A stretch of DNA of 60,016 bases from Thermoplasmata archaeon (GTDB lineage: Archaea; Thermoplasmatota; Thermoplasmata; Lutacidiplasmatales; UBA184), in contig DAHUXZ010000010.1 of NCBI GenBank assembly GCA_027315455.1, positions 1 through 60,016 of the forward strand. Direction: 5' to 3'. A model generated the notes under the pieces. That model was not told where the DNA came from. It saw nothing but the letters and a program-made list of their open reading frames with translations, and did no database searches. Numbering within the stretch: position 1 is the stretch's first letter; each line of letters opens with the position of its first letter. Positions 7,941-17,600 of this stretch are shown here, one piece after another. A program made the translations under genes and the position numbers.

Positions 7941-9950
7941 TTGTTCCCGTACCGGGTTCGACCGGGGCAGGAGCCGATCCTCCGGGCGATCACCGAGCTG
8001 ACCCAGCGCGGCGGGGCCCTGCTCCTCGACGCGGCCCCCGGCTCGGGGAAGACGGTGGCGGCGCTCGCTCCCCTCCTCGAGCACGCCGAGGCCGAGAACC
8101 ATCGCGTCCTCTACCTCGTCCGGACCCACGCCCAGGAGGTCCAGGTCCTGAGCGAGATCCGTGCCATCTCCCACCGGCTCGACCACCCGGTGCTGGCGCT
8201 CGGGCTCGAAGGGCGCCAGCGCCGGTGCTTCCTCCTCGAGGGGATCGCCGAGATGAAGGGGGCGACCGCCGAGGAGCACGGGAAGCTGTGCGCCGACCGA
8301 CGGCGGGCGACGGAGCGCTCGTTCGAGGAAGGGGCGCACCTCGACCCGCCGTCCGAGCTCCCCGAGGGGGCCGCCGTCGACCTCACCGACCTGGACGGCT
8401 GCGCCTACTACGCGCGCGTCCTCCAGGCCGACCTCGACGCCCTCGCGGACCGGTTCGCGACGCGCCACCCGAGCCCGCGCGAGTACGACGAGTTCTGCCG
8501 GTCGGAGAACCTCTGTGCCTACGAGCTCGCCAAACGGCTCGTCCCGCGCGCGCGCGTCATCACGGCCCCGTACGCCTTCTTCTTCCACCCGCACATCCGG
8601 GCCTCCCTTCTGCAGTGGATGGGGGTCTCGCTCGCGGAGGTCGACCTCGTCATCGACGAGGCGCACAACATCCCCGACCAGCTCCGGGACCTCGCCACCG
8701 TCGCCCTCCCGCTCGAGTCGGTCCGCCGGGCGCGGGCCGAACTGCTCGAGCGGGGGGACCTCGAGCTGGCGGACGGACCGGGCGCCGCCCGCTTCCTCGA
8801 GGTCGTCGCCCAGGTCATCGACCGGCTCGCCGAGGCGCTCGGGGCGGAGGAGGACGCGATCCTCCCGCCGAACGCGTTCGAGGACGCCCTGCTCTCCGAG
8901 ATCGGCGGGACCTCCCACCGCCTCGACACGTGGCTGGGGACCCTGGCCGGCTGGGGGGAATCGCTCCGCGAGGAGCGCCGACGGCAACGGCGCCTCCCCC
9001 GCTCGTGGGCGCACACCGTCGCCCTCACCCTGCTCTCCTGGCCCCAGCTCGAGCCGCCCGGCTACGTCAAGGTCATCACCCGGCAGCCGCGCCGCGCCCT
9101 CGAGGCCTATGCGCTCGATGCGAGCGGGCCGGCCGAGGCGGTCCGGGCCGCTCACCTCTCGGTCCACCTCTCCGGGACCCTCGCCCCCCTCGAGGAGTAC
9201 CGGGACGCGCTCGGCCTCGGCGAGACGGCCCGTCTGTTGAGCGTCCCGTCGCACTTCCCGCCGGAGCACCGGCGCCTCCTGTTCGACCCCGAGCTCACCA
9301 CGCGGTTCGAGGAGCTGCGCAACGACCCGTCCCTCCTCCCCCGGCTCGCGGACCGGCTCGCCGAGATCCTCCAGTCGCTTCCCGTCAAGACGGCGGTCTT
9401 CTTCCCGAGCTTCGAGCTGCTCGAGCGGATCCTCGCGGCGGGCCTCGGCTCGATGCTCCCCCCCGGCGCGGTCGTCGAGTCGCGGCGGCTGTCGATGGGC
9501 GACCTGTGGCGTTCCGTCGAGGGGTTCAAGAAGGACCCCGGGGGGAGCGTGCTGCTCGGCGTCACCGGCGGGCGGATCTCGGAGGGGATCGACTTCCCCG
9601 ACGAGGAGCTCGAGGCCGTCGTGGTCGTGGGGATCCCCTACCCCCGGCCCTCGGCGAAGCGCGAGGCGCTGCGGCGGTTCGTCGACGCGCGCACCGGCAA
9701 GGGCTGGGCGTACTGCCACGAGGCGCCGGCCCAGCGGGCCCTCCTCCAGGCCCTGGGACGACTGATCCGGTCCGAGAACGACCGCGGGATCGGGATCGTC
9801 GTCGACCGTCGCGCCCCCACCTTCTCCGCGGTCCTCCCCGGCCTCGAGCCGCTCGGCGACCTCGAGGCGACGGCCCGCGCCTTCTACGGGCGCCGGACCC
9901 GCTGGACCGCCCCGCCCGTGGCGGCGGGCGCCGACCCCCCAAAACACTAA
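7941..9950 (+). CDS. xpd: XPD/Rad3-like 5'-3' DNA helicase with Fe-S domain
   Basis: Superfamily 2 helicase of the XPD/DinG group. The frame is open for more than 1,100 codons, but conserved sequence begins at FPYRVRPGQ. In-frame TTG 7941 immediately precedes this, so it is chosen as start (669 aa). Walker A APGSGKT is at residues 33-38. A Fe-S/Arch region follows, with Cys at 96, 117, 154, 186 and 192; four of these are the likely cluster ligands. The helicase motif DEAHNIPD is near residue 240. C-terminal motifs include VHLSGTLAPL and a QALGRLIRS arginine-finger motif. Archaeal homologues act on bubble and fork substrates; the in vivo role is not settled. Confidence 0.92.
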   Translation: MFPYRVRPGQEPILRAITELTQRGGALLLDAAPGSGKTVAALAPLLEHAEAENHRVLYLVRTHAQEVQVLSEIRAISHRLDHPVLALGLEGRQRRCFLLEGIAEMKGATAEEHGKLCADRRRATERSFEEGAHLDPPSELPEGAAVDLTDLDGCAYYARVLQADLDALADRFATRHPSPREYDEFCRSENLCAYELAKRLVPRARVITAPYAFFFHPHIRASLLQWMGVSLAEVDLVIDEAHNIPDQLRDLATVALPLESVRRARAELLERGDLELADGPGAARFLEVVAQVIDRLAEALGAEEDAILPPNAFEDALLSEIGGTSHRLDTWLGTLAGWGESLREERRRQRRLPRSWAHTVALTLLSWPQLEPPGYVKVITRQPRRALEAYALDASGPAEAVRAAHLSVHLSGTLAPLEEYRDALGLGETARLLSVPSHFPPEHRRLLFDPELTTRFEELRNDPSLLPRLADRLAEILQSLPVKTAVFFPSFELLERILAAGLGSMLPPGAVVESRRLSMGDLWRSVEGFKKDPGGSVLLGVTGGRISEGIDFPDEELEAVVVVGIPYPRPSAKREALRRFVDARTGKGWAYCHEAPAQRALLQALGRLIRSENDRGIGIVVDRRAPTFSAVLPGLEPLGDLEATARAFYGRRTRWTAPPVAAGADPPKH

Positions 9951-9975
9951 GGGGCCGCCGGGGGGTGGACCGGCC

Positions 9976-10953
9976 GTGATCATCACCCGCACGCCCCTCC
10001 GGGTCAGCTTCGCCGGGGGGGGGACCGACCTCCCGTCGTTCTACCGCCAGCACGGGGCGGGGGCGGTCACCTCGGCGGCGATCGACAAGTACATCCACGT
10101 CCTCGTGAACGACAAGTTCGACCGGGCGATCCGGGTCGCCTACACCCGCACCGAGAACGTCGAGCGGGTGGACGACCTCCAGCACGGTCTCGTCCGGGAG
10201 GCGATGCGCCTCACGGGCGTCACCGAGGCCATCGAGATCCACACGATCGCGGACATCCCCGCCGAGGGGACCGGGCTCGGCTCGTCCTCCACCCTCACGG
10301 TGGGCCTCCTCAACGCGCTCTACGCCTACCGCGGCGTCCTCAAGGAACCGGCCGAGCTCGCCGAAGAGGCGTGCCGGATCGAGATCGACATCCTCGGCGG
10401 GACCCTGGGCAAGCAGGACCAGTACATCGCCGCGTACGGCGGGGTCCAGTACTTCGAGTTCCGCGATGACGAGAGCGTCGCGGCCCGGCCGATCCCGCTG
10501 TCCAGCAGCGGGCGGGAGGCGCTCGGAGACCACCTGTCGCTGTTCTACACCGGCATCACCCGCCAGGCCCAGGAGATCCTCAAGCGCCAGGACGCGCGCA
10601 CCGAGGAGAACCGCGCGTCGCTCGTCGCCATGCGCGATCTGGCCCGCTCGAGCCGCGACGCGCTCCTCGCCCACGACTGGCCCCGGCTCGGCGCCCTGCT
10701 CGACGAGGGCTGGCGGCTCAAGCGGGAGCTCTCCCCGGGGATCACCAACCCCGAGATCGACCGGGCCTACGCCCAGGCGAAGGCCGCCGGCGCCTACGGG
10801 GGCAAGATCACCGGCGCCGGCGGCGGCGGCTTCCTCCTCGTCCTGCACTCGCCCGGGCAAAGGCATCAAATAGAGACCGCCCTCTCGCCGATGAAGCGGC
10901 TACCGGTACGCGTGAGCGCCGAGGGATCCCAGGTCGTGGTCGTGAGGCGGTGA
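9976..10953 (+). CDS. hddA: GHMP-family D-glycero-D-manno-heptose 7-phosphate kinase
   Basis: Phosphorylates heptose 7-phosphate at C1, the second step toward nucleotide-activated heptose. The N-terminus TPLRVSFAGGGTDLPSFY is the hallmark of HddA-like GHMP kinases. The ATP-binding GLGSSSTLTVG loop (GHMP motif 2) and the C-terminal ITGAGGGGFLLV motif are intact. Length (325 aa) is normal. The start is GTG 9976, with CACTAAGG about 28 bp upstream as a possible TATA element overlapping the xpd stop. The stop overlaps the gmhA start (GTGA). Adjacency to gmhA strongly supports heptose rather than galactose or mevalonate as substrate. Confidence 0.88.
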   Translation: MIITRTPLRVSFAGGGTDLPSFYRQHGAGAVTSAAIDKYIHVLVNDKFDRAIRVAYTRTENVERVDDLQHGLVREAMRLTGVTEAIEIHTIADIPAEGTGLGSSSTLTVGLLNALYAYRGVLKEPAELAEEACRIEIDILGGTLGKQDQYIAAYGGVQYFEFRDDESVAARPIPLSSSGREALGDHLSLFYTGITRQAQEILKRQDARTEENRASLVAMRDLARSSRDALLAHDWPRLGALLDEGWRLKRELSPGITNPEIDRAYAQAKAAGAYGGKITGAGGGGFLLVLHSPGQRHQIETALSPMKRLPVRVSAEGSQVVVVRR

Positions 10954-11552
10954 GTCCGGTGGCCGAGCCGATCGCGGGCTACGTCCGCCGGTACGTCGAG
11001 GAGACCCACAGCGCGCTCGCCGACCCGTACCTCGCCGAAGGGATCGCGCGCATCGTCCCCGTGCTGCTCACCGCCCGCGAGGCGGAGCGGACGATCTTCT
11101 TCTTCGGCAACGGGGGGAGCGCCTCGACGGCCTCCCATCTCGTCTGCGACATCGGCAAGGCGACGATCCGCGGCGATGGCCGCCGGTTCCGGTGCGTCGC
11201 GCTCAACGACAATGTCGAGAGCCTCACGGCGTGGGCCAATGACGCGGACTACTCGCGCGTCTTCGCCGAGCAGCTGCGGAGCCTCGCCTCCCCGGGGGAC
11301 GTCGCATTCGGGATCAGCGGCAGCGGCAACTCCCCGAACGTCCTCAAGGCGATGGAGACCGCGCGGGCCCTCTCGCTCACCTCGATCGGGCTCACGGGGA
11401 TGGGCGGAGGGAAGCTGAAGGCGCTCGTCGACATCCCCGTCGTCGTCCCGTCGAACAACATGCAGCACATCGAGGACGTCCACCTGCTCATCTGCCACCT
11501 GCTCACCTCGTACCTCCGGGACGAGGCGCCGCACTCCGCGCCGCCGCGATGA
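10950..11552 (+). CDS. gmhA: phosphoheptose isomerase (SIS domain)
   Basis: Converts sedoheptulose 7-phosphate to D-glycero-D-manno-heptose 7-phosphate, the first committed step of heptose synthesis. The 200-residue product is a single SIS domain with FFFGNGGSASTASHL (phosphate-binding loop), ISGSGNSPNVLKA and the C-terminal NNMQHIEDVHLLI helix. Those motifs distinguish GmhA from other SIS isomerases. The GTG start overlaps the hddA stop by four bases, and its own stop overlaps the next ATG by four bases. Three genes are thus translationally coupled. The later enzymes (phosphatase GmhB, nucleotidyltransferase HddC/HldE) are not in the window. Confidence 0.9.
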   Translation: MSPVAEPIAGYVRRYVEETHSALADPYLAEGIARIVPVLLTAREAERTIFFFGNGGSASTASHLVCDIGKATIRGDGRRFRCVALNDNVESLTAWANDADYSRVFAEQLRSLASPGDVAFGISGSGNSPNVLKAMETARALSLTSIGLTGMGGGKLKALVDIPVVVPSNNMQHIEDVHLLICHLLTSYLRDEAPHSAPPR

Positions 11553-12397
11553 CGGTGCGGGTCCGCGACTACATGATCCTCGAGGTCGAGCACCTCGAGG
11601 AGACGACGACCGTCGGCGAGGCGATCGACCGGCTGACGCGCAGCCGCCACCACGGGCTCCCCGTCACCGACCGGGCCCTCCGGCTCGTCGGCTTCGTCAG
11701 CGCGAAGGAGCTGTTGAGGAACGCGGGCCACCGCGAGACGCGCCTCAGCGAGATCATCCGGCCCGGGACCTACACCGCGACCCCGGAGATGGCGCTCGAC
11801 GACGTGGCGCGGATCATGTTCCGCTTCGGGCTGCGCGACCTGCCCATCACCGACGACGCCGGCCGGCTCTGCGGCGTCGTCTCGAACCTCGACATCGTCC
11901 GTTCCCACTTCGAGCGGGCGTCGCCGGCGAAGGCCGAGACCCTCCGGGCCCTCCTCTCGGAGCGCTACACTCTCGGGTTCACGGCCCGGCGCGGCCTCGT
12001 CCCGATCGCCCGCCTGCGGCCGACACAGTGGAAGGTCTTCGAGGACGAGCTCGAGGGGCGCCGCTACGAGCTCGAGCGGGGGTTCGCCGAGCCGGTGCTC
12101 GTCGTGCAGAAGGGGGAGCGCTGGATCCTCGTCGACGGCCACCACCGGGCCCTCGCGGCCCGCGAGATGGGCCTCACCCAGCTGCAGGCGTTCATCCTCA
12201 CCTGCGACAAGCCCCTCGAGTTCGCCGGGCTCGAGACGGGGTTCGAGCGACTCGCCCGGGACCACCACCTCGAGACGCTCGACGACATCGAGATCGACCG
12301 CGCGTCGCACCACCCCCTGATCGAGGTGACGACCCAGCTGCTCCGGCGCTTCGATCCCGAGGACGGACGGTCCTCCGGCCCGGCCCCCGAGCTGTAG
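11549..12397 (+). CDS. CBS-pair + ParB/sulfiredoxin-fold protein (possible SerK-like kinase)
   Basis: Residues 1-125 form two CBS repeats (RVRDYMILEVEHLEE; a second beginning near IIRPGTYTA), a module that usually binds adenine nucleotides. Residues about 135-250 form a ParB/Srx-like domain with PVLVVQKGERWILVDGHHRALAA. The DGHHR motif is shared with ParB nucleases, sulfiredoxin and the free-serine kinases SerK/SbnI. There is no HTH DNA-binding domain, so chromosome partitioning is unlikely. The start codon overlaps the gmhA stop (ATGA), so it is a member of the heptose operon. A nucleotide-regulated phosphotransferase acting on a sugar or amino-acid precursor is my inference; the substrate is unknown. 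Confidence 0.78.
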   Translation: MTVRVRDYMILEVEHLEETTTVGEAIDRLTRSRHHGLPVTDRALRLVGFVSAKELLRNAGHRETRLSEIIRPGTYTATPEMALDDVARIMFRFGLRDLPITDDAGRLCGVVSNLDIVRSHFERASPAKAETLRALLSERYTLGFTARRGLVPIARLRPTQWKVFEDELEGRRYELERGFAEPVLVVQKGERWILVDGHHRALAAREMGLTQLQAFILTCDKPLEFAGLETGFERLARDHHLETLDDIEIDRASHHPLIEVTTQLLRRFDPEDGRSSGPAPEL

Positions 12398-12419
12398 ACG
12401 CGGCGCGGCCGCGGCCCGA

Positions 12420-13190
12420 TCAGCGCGGGCCCGGCGGCCGCCGGTACCAGTAGCGGTAGGCGTCGACGAACCCGAGGCCGGCGTAGAGGGCGCGGGCCGG
12501 GGCGTTGTCCTCGACGACCTGGAGATACGCGCGGCGCCCTCCGCGCGCGGCGCCCCAGGCGAGGAGGTCCCGCATCAGGCCGAGGCCGATCCCCCGCCGA
12601 CGGCGGTCGGCGCGGACGACCACGTCGAAGATCCCCAGCCATCCGCGCTCGAGGACCCCGAGGGCGCACGCGACGAAGACCCCCGACTCCTCGCGCCCCA
12701 CGAAGACGTGCTCGGGGACGATCGCCTCCATCAGCTGCCCGTGGACGCTGGCGTGCGCCGGGGGTAGGCCGTTCATCCCGGCGACCGCAGTGAGCCAGCC
12801 GGTGGTCGGCCGCTCCTCGAAGCGGGTCTCCCCCGCGGTCGGGCGGGGGTCCGGCACGATGGGCCGGGTCATGACCGAGGTCTCCGCCTCCCGAAGATAG
12901 CCCCGTTCCGCGAGCCAGCCGTCGAGCTCGGGCGGCTCGGCGGCCGGGCTCAGCTTGAAATTCGGGGGGAGCCGGGCCGCGGCGAACCGTCGCTCGCACT
13001 CCTCCACCTTCTCCCCGAGCGAACGACGACCCCTCCCGAGCGGCACGACCGAATTGGACCGCCGGGTGTAGCCGCCGGCGAAGCGGACCACCCACCCGTC
13101 GAACAGCCACGTCGCGAGCGCGGGCCAGGCGTTCAGCGAGAGCTCTTCGACCTCCGAAGCCGCGCGACGGCCGGCCGGTGCGATCTCCAC
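12420..13190 (-). CDS. GNAT-family N-acetyltransferase
   Basis: Acetyl-CoA-dependent N-acyltransferase of unknown substrate. The C-terminal half (about residues 150-250) holds the canonical GNAT elements. These are a strand ending FDVVVRADRRRRGIGLGLM (the pyrophosphate-binding R/Q-x-x-G-x-G/A loop) and YLQVVEDNAPARALYAGLGF near the end. The N-terminal 110 residues, with SLNAWPAL and GGYTRRSNSV, form an extra domain seen in two-domain GNAT proteins. The start is GTG 13190. It is convergent with the heptose operon, 22 bp beyond it, and divergent from the cupredoxin gene. Confidence 0.85.
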   Translation of the reverse strand: MEIAPAGRRAASEVEELSLNAWPALATWLFDGWVVRFAGGYTRRSNSVVPLGRGRRSLGEKVEECERRFAAARLPPNFKLSPAAEPPELDGWLAERGYLREAETSVMTRPIVPDPRPTAGETRFEERPTTGWLTAVAGMNGLPPAHASVHGQLMEAIVPEHVFVGREESGVFVACALGVLERGWLGIFDVVVRADRRRRGIGLGLMRDLLAWGAARGGRRAYLQVVEDNAPARALYAGLGFVDAYRYWYRRPPGPR

Positions 13191-13413
13191 GGCGATGCGC
13201 CGGCTCGGTCGAGGCGCTCCGACCCATACCGGCGCGCCCCCCGAGCCCGTCGGAGGGATCCCGGGAGGCGCCGGTGAGCGGCCGGAGCCGTGGCCGGCCC
13301 CCGGCCCCGGGCCGGAGCCGGGCGCCTCACGATCTCGCGGGACCGTACGCGGCTCGCCGGCGCCCCGGGGTCGCGGCGCCCCACGCCCAAGCCGGTGGGA
13401 GCCTTCCGGGCCG

Positions 13414-13425
13414 GTGTACGTACAC
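13414..13425. promoter_or_regulatory. 12-bp perfect palindrome GTGTACGTACAC upstream of TATA (operator candidate)
   Basis: GTGTACGTACAC lies 5 bp upstream of a TATA-like GGTTATCAA (13429-13437), which in turn is about 30 bp before ATG 13466. The core GTACGTAC recurs in the same place relative to TATA in other respiratory promoters of the window (21105-21118, 21163-21171, 23053-23082). It is probably a transcription-factor site. Confidence 0.65.
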
Positions 13426-13465
13426 TCAGGTTATCAACCGCCCCCCGGTCGACCGACCGTCCTGA

Positions 13466-14521
13466 ATGAGCGCCCCCCGTCGGCCGCCGGTCCCGGCCCG
13501 CAAGGGCCGTCGACTGCCGGCACTCCTGATCGTCCTCGGTCTAGCGCTGTCCGCGCTCGGCGCCCTGATCCCGGCCCTTCCCCCGGCCGATCTCTCGCCC
13601 GGGGCCCGCGCGCTGGCCTCCGGAACGCCGCCGGGCGGGTCGGCCGCGGCGGTGAACCTCACCGTCAATCTGACGGATCTCCCGTCGTTCGACCCGCATT
13701 CCCTCAACGCCCCGGCGGGGGCGGTCGTCCACTTCACGTTCGCGAACGTGGGAGCGTACCCGCACACCTTCACCCTCTCCGACACCCCGAACGTCGTCCT
13801 CGCGGCGAACCTCACGCCCGCGCGCCTCGCGGGGTTCTTCGCTGCGAACGGCTCGTTCGTCAACGTTTCCGTGGCACCGGCGACGACCGAGTTCGTGAAC
13901 TTCTCCGTCCCCTCGGGCGTCGCGGGAGACAGTTTCGAGTTCGTCTCGCTGGTCGCGTACCAGTTCCAGGCCGGGATGTACGGCTTCTTCAACGTCTCCG
14001 GCGCGCCGACCGGCCCGGGGATCACCTCCTCCCTGTCGACGACCGACACCTTCCGTTTCGTCCCCTCGGACCTCGGGGTCGCCCCGACGGGATATCCGGC
14101 GACGATCGACGTCCTCGTGACCAACGACGGCGCCCTTCCCCACACCTTCACCCTCGATTCCGCCTCGAACAACACCCTGAGCCCCGGCTCCTTCACCCAG
14201 TACTTTGCCGCCCATCCCCCGAAGGTCAACGTGAACATCCCGGCGTCCGCCGGCGCGAGCGCATGGGCGAACTTCACCGTCAGTGCCCCGGGGATCTACG
14301 AGTTCATCTGCGAGGTGCCGGGACACTTCGCGAACGGGATGTACGGATTCCTCTACGTGGGGGTCGCGCCCCCGGCCAACGCCACGGCTCCCAGCACGGC
14401 GCTCGTGCAGGCCGGCGTGCTGCTCGGCGCCGGCTCCCTGCTCGGCGTGGGGGTCGTCCTCGCCGCCGCTGCGGCGTACACGGGCCGGTTCCCCCGGTCG
14501 CCCAGCCCTCCGACCCACTGA
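13466..14521 (+). CDS. membrane-anchored tandem cupredoxin (sulfocyanin-like blue copper protein)
   Basis: An extracellular electron carrier candidate. Residues 15-40 form an N-terminal signal/anchor, followed by two cupredoxin domains and a C-terminal membrane helix (about residues 308-335). Domain 2 has a full type-1 copper site: His226 in LPHTFTL, then Cys282-x4-His287-x4-Met292 in CEVPGHFANGM. Domain 1 keeps His100 and Met171, but Ser161 replaces the Cys and Gln166 the second His, so it should not bind type-1 copper. NxS/T sequons are frequent, suggesting a glycosylated surface protein. The promoter has the GTACGTAC palindrome. It probably carries electrons between the Rieske/cytochrome b complex and CuA. 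Confidence 0.88.
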   Translation: MSAPRRPPVPARKGRRLPALLIVLGLALSALGALIPALPPADLSPGARALASGTPPGGSAAAVNLTVNLTDLPSFDPHSLNAPAGAVVHFTFANVGAYPHTFTLSDTPNVVLAANLTPARLAGFFAANGSFVNVSVAPATTEFVNFSVPSGVAGDSFEFVSLVAYQFQAGMYGFFNVSGAPTGPGITSSLSTTDTFRFVPSDLGVAPTGYPATIDVLVTNDGALPHTFTLDSASNNTLSPGSFTQYFAAHPPKVNVNIPASAGASAWANFTVSAPGIYEFICEVPGHFANGMYGFLYVGVAPPANATAPSTALVQAGVLLGAGSLLGVGVVLAAAAAYTGRFPRSPSPPTH

Positions 14522-14634
14522 CGGGTCCCGTCACGGCGTACGGGTCCGCCGGTATCTTCTAGCTGGAGCCGGTACCGGATTTCGCGCGACCGGAGACGGT
14601 GCGGACGCACCGACCCCCTCCCGCCGCATCCACG

Positions 14635-17600
14635 ATGGAAGCTCGGGGCCCGTTCCACGGACCATCCTCGGTGCGGGCCGCATCGTGGGCCGCCCTCTTC
14701 GCGGTCGTGGTCGTCCTCCTCCTGCCCGGACTTCCCGTCGCCCCTGCGGCCGTCGGGCATCCCCCGCCCCGGGTCGGCGGGGCGGGCCGAGCGCCGGCCG
14801 TGCCGGGCGGGGCACCGGCGGGTAGGCTCTCCGGCGTCGACCCGGTCGGCCAGCGCGGGATCGATGTGCCCGCGCTCGCCTTGCGCGAGCTGCGCGCGTG
14901 GCAGGCCGCGAACCCCGTCGAACCGACCGTTACGCCGACGAGCGGAGCAGCCCCCCTCCCCAGGGCGACGGAGCCCCCCCGCCCGCGGGCGGCCGCCTCG
15001 GCCGCGGTGACCGGGCGGGTCTACGACGTCACCTTCGGTCAGCCGATAGCGAACGCGACGGTCTTCCTCACCCCGCTCCTGGGGAGCTGCCAGAACGCGA
15101 CCTGTTCCGTGAACTCGACCCCGACCGCCACGAACGGCAGCTTCACCCTCGGCGCGCCGGCGGCTGCCTATACGCTCGGGTTCGGCGCCCCGCTCTACCT
15201 GGCCAACTCCACCTGGATCACCCTGACCGCGGGCCGCACGCGGAGCGCGGGGATCCTCTTCCTCGTCCATGAGGGGTACGCCGAGGGCGTGGTGGAGGCG
15301 GCGATACCGGGCCACCCCCCGCTCGCCGGCGTGAGCGTCACCTCCCTGTCCCGCGACGGGCAGCTAAAAGGCAACCCGACGGTCGTCACCGCGACGAACG
15401 GGAGCTTCCGGGTCCCGGTGCCGCCCCTCCCCTCGCAGATCAATTTCGACCCTCCGCTTCCGCCGAACGCATCGATCCCGTCGCCGTACCTCCCGAACGA
15501 GACCTACGCGAACGTGACCCCCTACTCCACCGTCGACGTCGGGACCGTCTACCTGGAGGGCGGAGTGGCGGTCAACGCGACCTTCTATGACGAGGGGACC
15601 GGGCGCCCGATCGCCACCGATCTGCCGTCACAGCTGAGCGTCTGCCACCGGTCGCCGTCGTTCTGCCTCGCGCCGTTCCTCGACCACGCGGGCCCCAACG
15701 TGTCGGGGTGGGGGATTCCCGGGGCGGCCTCGGTCGTCGCCTATGCGATCGGCTACGTCGTGAACTCGACCCCCCTGCCCGACCTCCCCGACACGAACGC
15801 GACGGTCGACCTGGGGCGGATCTACCTCGTGCCGATGGGGGCGGCGGAGGTCTCGGCGAACGTCACGGGCGGCGACCCATCCGGAGGGGTCTGGCCGGCC
15901 GGCAACGTGAGCGTGGCGGTCTGCACGCTCAACGGCGAGGAGGTGGCGATCCAGGCCGGACCGGGCGGCCCGATGACGATGGGCGACTGCTGGCCGACCG
16001 GCTCGGCTCCGGGGGTCGCCCTCACGTTCGCGATCGGATCGACGACGTACGCGCCCGGCCCCCCGCTCCACGATGCGGTCATCCTCAACGCCGTCCCGGC
16101 CACGGATTCCCTGCCGCTCGCCTACTCGATGGTCGACCAGTATGCGCCCCGGTTCCCGACCCGCTTCTCGAACCTCACCTGGACGAACCTCACCGCGGGC
16201 GGGGTGACGGTCGTCGGCGCGATCGACCTTCTCCCCGGCACCTATCTTCAGGGCAACGTGTCGATCCCGGGGGTCCGCGGCCCCCTGGCGGGGGACATCG
16301 GCTCCATCTCGGTCTGCGAGGAAGGTAACCCCCTCGTCTGCGCCGACCCCGGGGTCGTCTACGGGCTCGGGGGACCGGTCCCGAGCGGTTGCTTCGCCTC
16401 GAACTCCACGTTCTGCGTGCCCGCGCCCCCCGGTCCGGACCGCGTCACCGTGACGGGATTCGGGGGGCTCGAGTCGAACTGGACCTGGACCGAGGTCCCG
16501 TCGGGCTGTTGCGCGCAGGAGGGCCGGCCGACCGACATCGGCGCGATCCACCTCTCGGCGCTCGGGAAGGGGTGGGGGACCGTGAGCGGGTCGGTCCTCT
16601 CCGCCGCGAGCCGGGCCCCCCTGGGCGGCTTCGCGACCTCGATCTTCGTCTGTCCCGTGGGCCCCCCGCCGGTGGGCCGGTTCGCTCCGTCCTGCCAGTC
16701 CGGGTCGGCCAACGGCACGACGGGGGCGTTCAATCTCACCGCCCCGGTCGGCTGGGACCAGGTCGACGCCTCGGCCCCGGGATACCAGGAGAACTGGACC
16801 TGGGTCGACGTCACCGGGGCCAACACGACCGGTGCCCTCGACCTCACGCCGGATGCCGTGGTCGGAGGGCGGGTGATCACGCCGGACGGCCGCGGGCTCT
16901 ACGGGGCGGTCGTCCAGGCCTGCGAGATGGGGTCGAACGTCAACGGGGCGACGTGTTTTACCCTCGGGACGACGGACACCTTCGGAGAGTACAACGGCAC
17001 CCTCCGGGGCGGACCGCTGCCCTGGGGCAGCTACGAGCTCGTCGCGACGGCCGGCGGGTTCGCCCAGAACTGGACGTGGGTGAACACCACCGTCAACGCG
17101 ATCACCCTCGCCCCGCCGATCACCCTCTGGCCGCTCGGGTTCGGCGGCGGCCCGGCGCGCCCGGCCGCCCCGGGGACGACCTCCGTCGGCGCGTGGGTCT
17201 CGGGACGGCTCGTCGACCACCGCACGGGGTACGGGATCCCGTCCGCGACGGTCGAGGTCTGTGCGATCCTCACGGGAAACTGCGCCCCGGCCGGGTCCAC
17301 CACGTACGGCGGGACGTTCAACGTCTCGATGCAGACCGGCTACTACGATCTTACGTTCACGCCCTTGGGATACGACCCGACGACGATCTTCGTCAACGGC
17401 ACCGTCCCCGTGATCGACCTGGGCGCCGTCCGGGACGTGGCGTACCCGTGGGTCAGCGGCCGGGTCCTCCTCGGACCGTGGACGAACCTGACCGAGGTGG
17501 ACGGAGTCGGGCCGTCGATCTCCTTCTTCGCCTGCACCGGAGCGTACCTGCAGGGGATCTGCGGTCCGCAGACCACGACCGATTCGGGAGGCTACTTCAA

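Noticed and set aside
7548-9992. 814-codon minus-strand open frame opposite xpd
   Set aside because: Antisense to all XPD helicase motifs; the product is an Arg/Glu/Gly-rich artefact without domains.
11549-12397. Chromosome-partitioning ParB
   Set aside because: There is no HTH domain, no parA neighbour and no parS-like repeats, and the gene is embedded in a heptose operon with CBS domains.
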